Assembly: GCA_030704615.1 (NCBI GenBank)
Contig: CM060732.1
Span: 46,727,053 to 46,791,052, forward strand
DNA: 64,000 nucleotides
Origin: Takakia lepidozioides
Taxonomy: Eukaryota > Streptophyta > Takakiopsida > Takakiales > Takakiaceae
Direction: 5' to 3'
Part shown: positions 58,301 to 64,000 of the stretch, piece by piece
Layout: each line of letters begins with the position of its first letter
Position numbering within the stretch: position 1 is the first letter of the stretch
Notes under the pieces: generated by a model
Seen by the model: the letters and a program-made list of their open reading frames with translations, nothing else
Told to the model about the DNA's origin: nothing
Database searches by the model: none
Translations under genes and position numbers: made by a program

Positions 58301-58536
58301 AGTTCACCCACCTTTATCTCAGCCAATACCTGTTGAAAGTGAGCTTCATGTTCAGTAGTGAGGCTGGGATTTGTTGGGGCTATAGCTAAACTGGTCATAG
58401 CAATCAGACTGTCCAGAGGATCATCTTCCAGACCAATATCTCGTAGATGTAAAGCTGGCTCCACCGAGGATATGTCACTGATGGGCACAACAGTAAGCCT
58501 GGCCAGCACTTGACCCTTTCTAATGGTGACTGGCAT
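55370..58536 (-). mobile_element. Ty3/gypsy pol: reverse transcriptase, RNase H, integrase; inactivated
   Basis: Read downward from 58536: a linker with HEAHFQQVLAEI, then the reverse transcriptase (58200-57400) with FCVDFRRLNAMTKKDVYPLP, YGLFQYETMSFGLCNATATF and ALVYVDDINIYSS. RNase H follows at about 57345-57010 (LLQTDASDLAVSAIL, then an in-frame TAG, then YRITDKEGLAVIFGVKHF). The integrase has an H2C2 zinc finger (about 56360-56210: LHHSSAFAGHFG, CEECHSQT) and a DDE core: Asp in VVATDYLSKW, Asp in ILTDQGSEF and Glu in GLTERFNHTMC. Its C-terminal part is in another frame (55682-55392). Motif A reads SSLHLASGFWQ where active enzymes have Asp instead of the His, so the polymerase is dead even apart from the stop and frameshifts. 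Gag and protease are missing: the gene is cut at 58536 by a CACTA end. Confidence 0.92.
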
Positions 58537-58955
58537 CACTACAACAAATGGGGGGGGGGGGTTGCGACGCCAGCCATGCCCCCATGCCCCGCACGGCGCC
58601 GAGGGTGCGACGCCAACCCCGCGGAGCATGTTTGCGACGCCGGGCCGTCGCAGCCAAACCCCGCGGGAGTGAAACCTAGCGCCGGGGCCAGGCGGCGACG
58701 CCTAGCCGTCGCACGGAGTGATGAAGGGAAAATGGCAGCCCTTCCGTGCGACGCCTAAGCGTCGCCCCCAGCGAAGGGCAGAAGGCAGCCCTTTCTGGCG
58801 ACGGCCGGTTGTCGCACGCCGGAAAAAAAAAAACATTTCTTGCCATTTCTTTCAACGCAGCCCTTTCTTGCGACGCCCCGGCCGTCGCATGGTGGCATGA
58901 AGGGCAAAAGGCCCCTGCGACGGCCGGGCGTCGCAAACTGCCCGGCTGCCCTATT
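58537..58955 (+). mobile_element. CACTA element terminus and subterminal repeats inserted in gypsy pol
   Basis: CACTACAACAAATGGGGG begins at 58537, the classic CACTA terminal inverted repeat, directly after gypsy coding sequence. The next 400 bases are dense in GCGACGCC, GCCGTCGC and GCGACGGCCGG motifs, the expected subterminal transposase-binding repeats. The opposite terminus (reverse of CACTACAACAAAT) was not found downstream to 64000, so this is a truncated element or its far end lies outside the window. The candidate 3-bp target is CAT at 58534-58536. Confidence 0.8.
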
Positions 58956-59425
58956 CTTTCAAAACAAAAATGAAAGCCTCAACAATGCCTTAAACACCGA
59001 AATTTGTGTCAGTGTAGCCAATACTTTCAATGAGGTCGCAGCCATCATACTTCCTCTCATTTCGCAACATGCCTCTACTTTTGCTGAAAAAAATCTCACA
59101 AACATCAGATCCAACAATGTTCAAGGGAACTTGCAAGTGGATGAACTTATCTTTGAAGAGCTTGATGAGGATAACCACATAATGACATGAAGCTTGCAAG
59201 GCTAAGTAGGTTTCTTTGCTGATAAAGAAAGATTTCATATTGTAGAGTCCATGACGATCTATCCATCGTTTTCATAATCTGAAAAAGAACGCTACTTTGG
59301 CTGCAGATCGTACCCTTCCACCAAGAGATAGGTGAGGAGAAGATCGGCAAAATTGGGAGGCAGCTCAACGCATAACTTTTCGCAAAGTGTATGCATGCTT
59401 GAAGGAGTTGCAATCAAGTCCTAAC
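58956..59425. other. Unassigned; short protein-like frame
   Basis: A plus-strand frame running to a stop at 59190 (VSVANTFNEVAAIILPLISQ, ELIFEELDEDNHIM) has protein-like composition but no recognised domain and no start of its own. It may be a fragment carried by the adjacent CACTA element. Confidence 0.3.
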
Positions 59426-59935
59426 CAGTGTTGTACAGGTACCCACTTAGGCGGGTTGAAACCGGCGGTTCCGATTCCGGTTCGTGGAAAAAAAAAAAAA
59501 AAACCGGAACCGGACCCTCCCCCGCGCTACTCACAAACTGCGAGACCACAAAAGCAGGAAAACCAAACCCTCCCCCGCGCTGAAGTCGCGCTACTGCAGC
59601 AGATCGCGCGTGAGAGACGACAGATCGCGGGAGGAAAAAAGAAAAAAAAAAACCCTAGTGCGGGAACCGGATCTGGAACCGCCACTGACCCCCCGGTTCC
59701 AGTTCCAAGCTGGTTCCTGGAAAAACCTGAATCCGCCGGTTTCGGTTCTGGAACCGGCTCGTCCCTGCTCCCCCGGTTTCGGTTCCCGCACTAGGGTTTT
59801 TTTTTTTTTTTCCCTCCCGCGATCTGTCGTCTCTCACGCGTGATCTGCTGCAGTAGCGCGACTTCAGCGCGGGGGAGGGAGCAGCGCGGGTGAGGGTTTG
59901 GTTTTCTTGCTTTTGTGGTCTCGCAGTTTGTGAGA
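59426..59935. mobile_element. hAT-like terminus with long internal inverted repeat
   Basis: CAGTGTTGTACAGGTACCC at 59426 resembles the hAT ends at 8678 and 33201 and is followed by CCGGTTCC-type motifs. Inside, 59530-59672 (TCACAAACTGCGAGACCACA ... CTAGTGCGGGAACCGG) is the near-perfect reverse complement of 59771-59934 (CCCGCACTAGGG ... CTCGCAGTTTGTGA), making a hairpin with arms of about 140-155 bp around a 100-bp GGTTCC-rich loop. The matching right terminus and an 8-bp duplication were not found. Translations of the arms are not genes. Confidence 0.65.
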
Positions 59936-61159
59936 TGTTTGTCCATTTCCAGTTGTGACACTTCTCGCGGTGTCATCAATGTTGTTTGTGTAGGGATACG
60001 TTACAAGAGGGTTGGCTGCTTCTGTGCGTGGGTCTGGGGTTGAATGTTGGACTAGGTGTTATGGAGGAAGGCATGGAGCATTTGTAGAAGGGAGGAAGAA
60101 TGAGAGTGGGGAAGAAGATGTAGATAGGTCTGCAGGGTGTTGGATTGTGAAAGAATGGCATTAGCTGGCAGAGGATCCGAGCGGCCCACATGATTGAATG
60201 GATGGAGTTGACATGGTCCAGGTACTCGCTTCTAAATATGTAATTTAATGTGTCTCTTGTCTCACCAAATGATGGACTTATGGTGCACAATTGTAGTAGA
60301 AAGCCGTTATAGACCTGGTTCTAACAATGACTCCATTGTCTTGTAGAACTACAGTTGTGAACAATTGCTTTCTATGCATGTGAATCATGGAAGGAGTTGT
60401 AAAGATGTGGGGATGGCAGAGTGCTCCTGCCCTGACCAAAGGTGTCGGCTCCTTGCGGTGTACCTATGGAAGGTCTGATATCACGCAACATGTTGATGGG
60501 CCGGGCCAGGCCAGGCGGTGGAGCCGAAATGGGTATGCAGTCTGGCAATGTGGAGACGAAAACACTTGCAAGCGATGGCTATGATACCTCCCCATCCTCC
60601 AGGGAAAACAAAGGTATCGAGATGTAATTCTTTACTTGTATTTCTGTGAGTCTTTGAGCTTTGCCCGTCGGAGTGATCCATGCTCCATATCAGCATTGAT
60701 CCACCCCATCAGAAACTCCAAAAAGGTTTTATTGTAGTACAGGGGTTGTGGAGAATGTCGGCGTTATGGACACCCTTGTGTTCTGATCCTCATAAAGTGA
60801 CACATCTCGCGTGTAGCCCATAGAAATCCCGCTAAAGTATGACATATCATTGTTCGGCAATATGACACCTTGGTGTTGGAGCCTCTTTTGGTCAAATGAT
60901 CCAGCTTTATATTCTAAGGAACAGTATGCTAAACAAGTGTTCAGCCTGTTTTTATGCCTATTTTAGAATTATAAGCTATGGGTGGCATCTAACCAAACAA
61001 TTAAATGTTTACCTATATCATGCAATAGTACTGCTCATCTGGAACCCAAAAGTTCCAGCTATTTTCCATTAATCACACAACCGGGATATTAAATCATCTG
61101 GTTACTTGATAAGATAACCAGTTTTTTAATAACAAAAACCCAGAGCTTATCTGCTATAT
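59936..61159. other. No gene seen
   Basis: Mixed-composition sequence with short frames only. 60387-60627 has two overlapping ~60-codon frames without recognisable content. Confidence 0.4.
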
Positions 61160-62308
61160 TTTTAGAACTTCTTGTAATCATGACACAGAGTCAAAACTCA
61201 TTGCATTGTTTAGTAAGCTTGATTTCCCAGAACTGCTTTCTACTGCAGTGTTCTGTATCAGAATATGCCATAGCTAGCAAAAAACACACAACTATCTTTT
61301 TTGTAACATAAAATCCAGAGCCATGTTGTAGGTTAATCAGTCTTTGATTACCAAGCAACAGCAGGGCTTCTCTTTAGAACAACCAGACCTGGTTTAGGTT
61401 TGGGGTCATTATGTTACAACCTTGACAAGGTGTTTGCACAAACACAACTGTATACAATCTGTAATTACAGAGTGACATGAAGAGGTAGCAGGTTACTTAC
61501 CTTAGCAGATTGTATGCAAGGTAGAAAGGAAAGGGGGTTCAGACATCCACAGAGGTTCCATATATTGAGCACATAAAGGCATATAAGGCTCAGTATAAAC
61601 CATATGCAAGCTCTGGCCTCTCCCCTACCGTGTTGCTTGAAAGTGTACATATCAGAGTAGCAAATCGTGCTCTAAGCATGAAAAAAGAGCATATATTTGG
61701 TCTGGAAACCCTACTTCCAGTACCATATTTCAATGCAGCGGAAATCATAACCCAGAGTTCTTAATAGAATTCATGTTCTAAAAAGGCTCGCTAATGCACT
61801 TGCTACTTCAACACATAGATAAAGGTTGTAAGCATATCCAGATTGGTCATGTAGTGAGGCATCAAAAATCACATTAAGTGAGGACCCTCACCTGGTCCCA
61901 TCACAAGCCCCCACAAGAACCAACAGGTTAGTGAGAATTGTGGAATCCCAGGTGAATCGGGTCTCACGCTTATTATCGCTGTACAACATGAGTTCTAAAG
62001 CAAGAATCAGTTCTAAACACAAGCAAGGTTATCCACAACCTTAATCGATTGCGGAAGAGGACTCGACATCGCTCCAAGCACTTGACAATCAACAGCACAA
62101 ACAAGCAATGGTTTGCTTGAAATCTATGCGCATTTTAAGGTGAAGAAACCCCCTGAGTTTTTATGAGCAGTGCTGAAACTTAATGATCCAGAGAGGATCT
62201 ACAAGCAGTCGGGCAGCCTAAGGTAGATTGCCCGCCAAGGGAATAGGTCACCATACTGAGGGAATTGAAGCACCGCCGCCGTTACGCCTCCCAAGGGAGA
62301 TGAGAATA
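61160..62308 (-). repeat. ~1.2-kb repeat, copy 2 (inverted partner at 38984-40215)
   Basis: Nearly identical to the reverse complement of 38984-40215, with few substitutions and small indels: for example ATCATTAAGTTTCAG here against ATCATTATTTTCAG there. The two ends are sharp. It contains the same 61-codon frame (61465-61650, minus). Confidence 0.85.
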
Positions 62309-62444
62309 AAGTTCCTTTAGATAGAAAGAAAAGTGACTCTTTGTAAGAAAATAAAAATTAAAAAAATGAAAACTTTCAAAGTCTTGGAGAAAGGTTTAGG
62401 CAACCATGTTATATGATTGCGGCACGATGCTCACTTCGTCAAGC

Positions 62445-62487
<43 letters not shown>

Positions 62488-63844
62488 ATTTTTAAACTTT
62501 TTTTTTATCAGGAAGGGAAATATATATTTGTTATGTCAGGGCCGCGCACATACTCATAATATCCATGATTTGAAAGATATCCTTAGCCACTCAAACACAA
62601 TATTTCTCTCCTATGGAGGTTGGGTAGCACATGAGCATGCTCATGTGAGCACAAGCGCATATTCCAAATATTCCTAAGATGCCTGCGGAGTATTCAACTG
62701 CGAAACGAAAATTGAGAAACTAAAATACTTGCGAAACTATTTTTTAACTGCTCATATAGGCCCTCACAGCAACACTTAAGAAACAAGTAACCCCATACAT
62801 GATAAACATGCTACCCTATAGGCGTGGGATGTCCTCGCGTTATGCTCACCCGATACTAGGCCCTTTCAATGAGACTCCATGAGACCTTAAAGGTTGTCAC
62901 GTCCCATGGATAATTTATCGAGACGAAACTCTCACTCCTGAAATTATTATTTAATTTTAATTTCTCAATACAAAATTGAAAGATAGATCAAGACAGTTTA
63001 TCGTTTTGGTGCAACTGTACCCTATAAATGCACCGTGCCTCAAAACATGTAGCTCCTATGACCGTGGTTTAAAAGCATATAACCCCTGTGACTGTGGGTT
63101 GTGCTAGAGTGAGCATAGCGTGATGCTCAGACGACCCTCCTACGAGAGCCTTTGCACTTCATCGCTCACATCGCTCCTATCGCTCACATCTCTAATCCTC
63201 AATAAACAGAAGATTGAAGTGGCACCTAGCCATTGTGTGACAGAGTCCTGTGCGAATAGAGCCCACCCTTTAAAGGTTGTAGTTCCCGCGAACAAGGCTC
63301 TTATTTACACTAGCTTCGATTGGCATCGTGTATATATATACATAATTTTTTTTTGTTAATACTAAAGTTGAATGCTCAAGGATAAGATATTATTCATTTT
63401 TATTATAATTTTAAGTTAATATTTATAAAAACAGATCATGACTAGGCTACTCAAATTAATGTTAATTGAATATGGTATCATGCATATGGTGTCATGTGTC
63501 ATCCATGCAAAAAATAAAATAAACATTCAGACAGAGGCCTTGTAAATCATTAAAATATCTGTAACATGAGGCCATAAGGTTTGTGGTTTGTACGTTTGTA
63601 CATTCTATCAAATGTAATATCCATCTAACTGTATAGATAAAGCTTAGTGTATGTTTTTCTTTTTTTTTAATTTTTAGAGAAGAGGGACAGTAGCCCTCAA
63701 AATGTGTATGTTCAGTTAGGGCATGTTAGAATACTCTTATAGTGAAGAATATGGCACTCATTTTTATAGTAGGTAATTAACTGTTTCATCCAAATCAAAG
63801 TATTTTATTAATGACATTGAGAGGTTGGGGTGAGTTGGCAAACC
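62309..63844. other. AT-rich terminal region, no gene seen
   Basis: It includes the TA microsatellite and, at 62620-63120, motifs such as CATGAGCATGCTCATGTGAGCAC and GTGAGCATAGCGTGATGCTC that recall 6047-6540 and the ends of the 50.3-51.3 kb element. No coding signal. Confidence 0.4.
62447..62492. repeat. (TA)n microsatellite
   Basis: An almost pure TA dinucleotide tract of about 45 bases, immediately followed by T-rich sequence. Confidence 0.9.
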
Positions 63845-63925
63845 AGTAGTATGTGGAAAAGGGAAACATCTAGAGTGACCCCAAATCCGGCCCCTGAATT
63901 CTAGTAAGAGGAGAAAATAACAAAT
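63845..63925 (-). repeat. 3' part of the SINE family seen at 19669-19898
   Basis: On the minus strand the segment reads GGTTATTTGTTATTTTCTCC, then GGGGCCGGATTTGGGGTCAC, then GATGTTTCCCTTTT, matching the body and end of the 19.7-kb SINE. The tRNA-like head is not recognisable and the A-rich tail is short. Confidence 0.55.
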
Positions 63926-64000
63926 AACCTTGGGGTCCATTCGCACCACGGGTTATATGAGGGATTACAACCAAATATATTTGACTTTCCTAAGGTCCTG

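Noticed and set aside
58537-58629. N-terminal extension of the gypsy pol frame (MLRGVGVAPS...)
   Set aside because: This is read-through into the inserted CACTA terminus, not gypsy protein.
59387-59843. Overlapping frames in the 59.4-59.9 kb hairpin
   Set aside because: They arise from the inverted repeat and GGTTCC arrays and appear on both strands as mirror images.
1-64000. CRISPR arrays, operons, ribosome binding sites, rRNA genes
   Set aside because: Nothing of the kind is visible; the window is eukaryotic nuclear DNA with spliced genes and retroelements.

Overview
The window is plant nuclear DNA. It has spliced genes with GT-AG introns up to about 1.9 kb, a TOC1-type clock gene, a plant F-box/kelch gene, and a dense mix of decayed transposable elements (LINE, SINE, copia, gypsy, hAT, CACTA and Penelope-like). 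I cannot name the species. The mix of element types, the long introns and a probable PPR relic fit a large, repeat-rich land-plant genome; a fern, lycophyte or other non-angiosperm is an inference only. No bacterial or viral genes were seen.

Layout. 1-9.5 kb is repeats: a frameshifted LINE 3' end (minus), tRNA-like SINE pieces, a retroposon family with a CAAAA-type tail linked to an array of about 110-bp units, a copia gag fragment joined to a second, inverted copy of that array, and an 813-bp non-autonomous hAT element with an intact 8-bp target duplication. 9.9-11.3 kb holds a probable two-exon gene (one membrane segment plus a coiled coil). 12.2-18.1 kb holds TOC1/PRR1 on the minus strand: receiver exons at 18.06, 16.0 and 15.36 kb, a linker, and the CCT domain in the last exon. 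18.4-23.1 kb is repeats, including a SINE with target duplications. 23.6-26.0 kb is an intact three-exon F-box/kelch gene on the minus strand.

29.5-32.8 kb carries a PPR relic and a broken gene of an uncharacterised, possibly transposase-like family. 33.2-34.1 kb is a hAT transposase 3' end. 34.3-38.3 kb is a nearly full-length gag-like plus Penelope-like reverse transcriptase element broken by stops and frameshifts. 40.8-42.3 kb has three tandem decayed copies of a zinc-knuckle retroelement tail. 43.8-44.4 kb is a broken SET-like domain. 45.3-49.5 kb is a CACTA (En/Spm) transposase with its domains in canonical order but frameshifted. 50.3-51.3 kb is a foldback element filled with tandem hairpin units. 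55.4-58.5 kb is a gypsy pol (minus) cut at 58,536 by a CACTA terminus. 59.4-59.9 kb is a hAT-like end with a long hairpin. Two pairs of kilobase-scale repeats lie in inverted orientation (21.5/52.2 kb and 39.0/61.2 kb).

The three host genes look functionally unrelated: a clock transcriptional regulator, a probable ubiquitin-ligase adaptor and an unknown membrane protein. The best candidates for undescribed biology are the Penelope-like element with its RG-rich gag-like domain, the uncharacterised family at 31-32 kb, the SET-like module next to the CACTA transposase, and the hairpin array at 50.5-51.2 kb.
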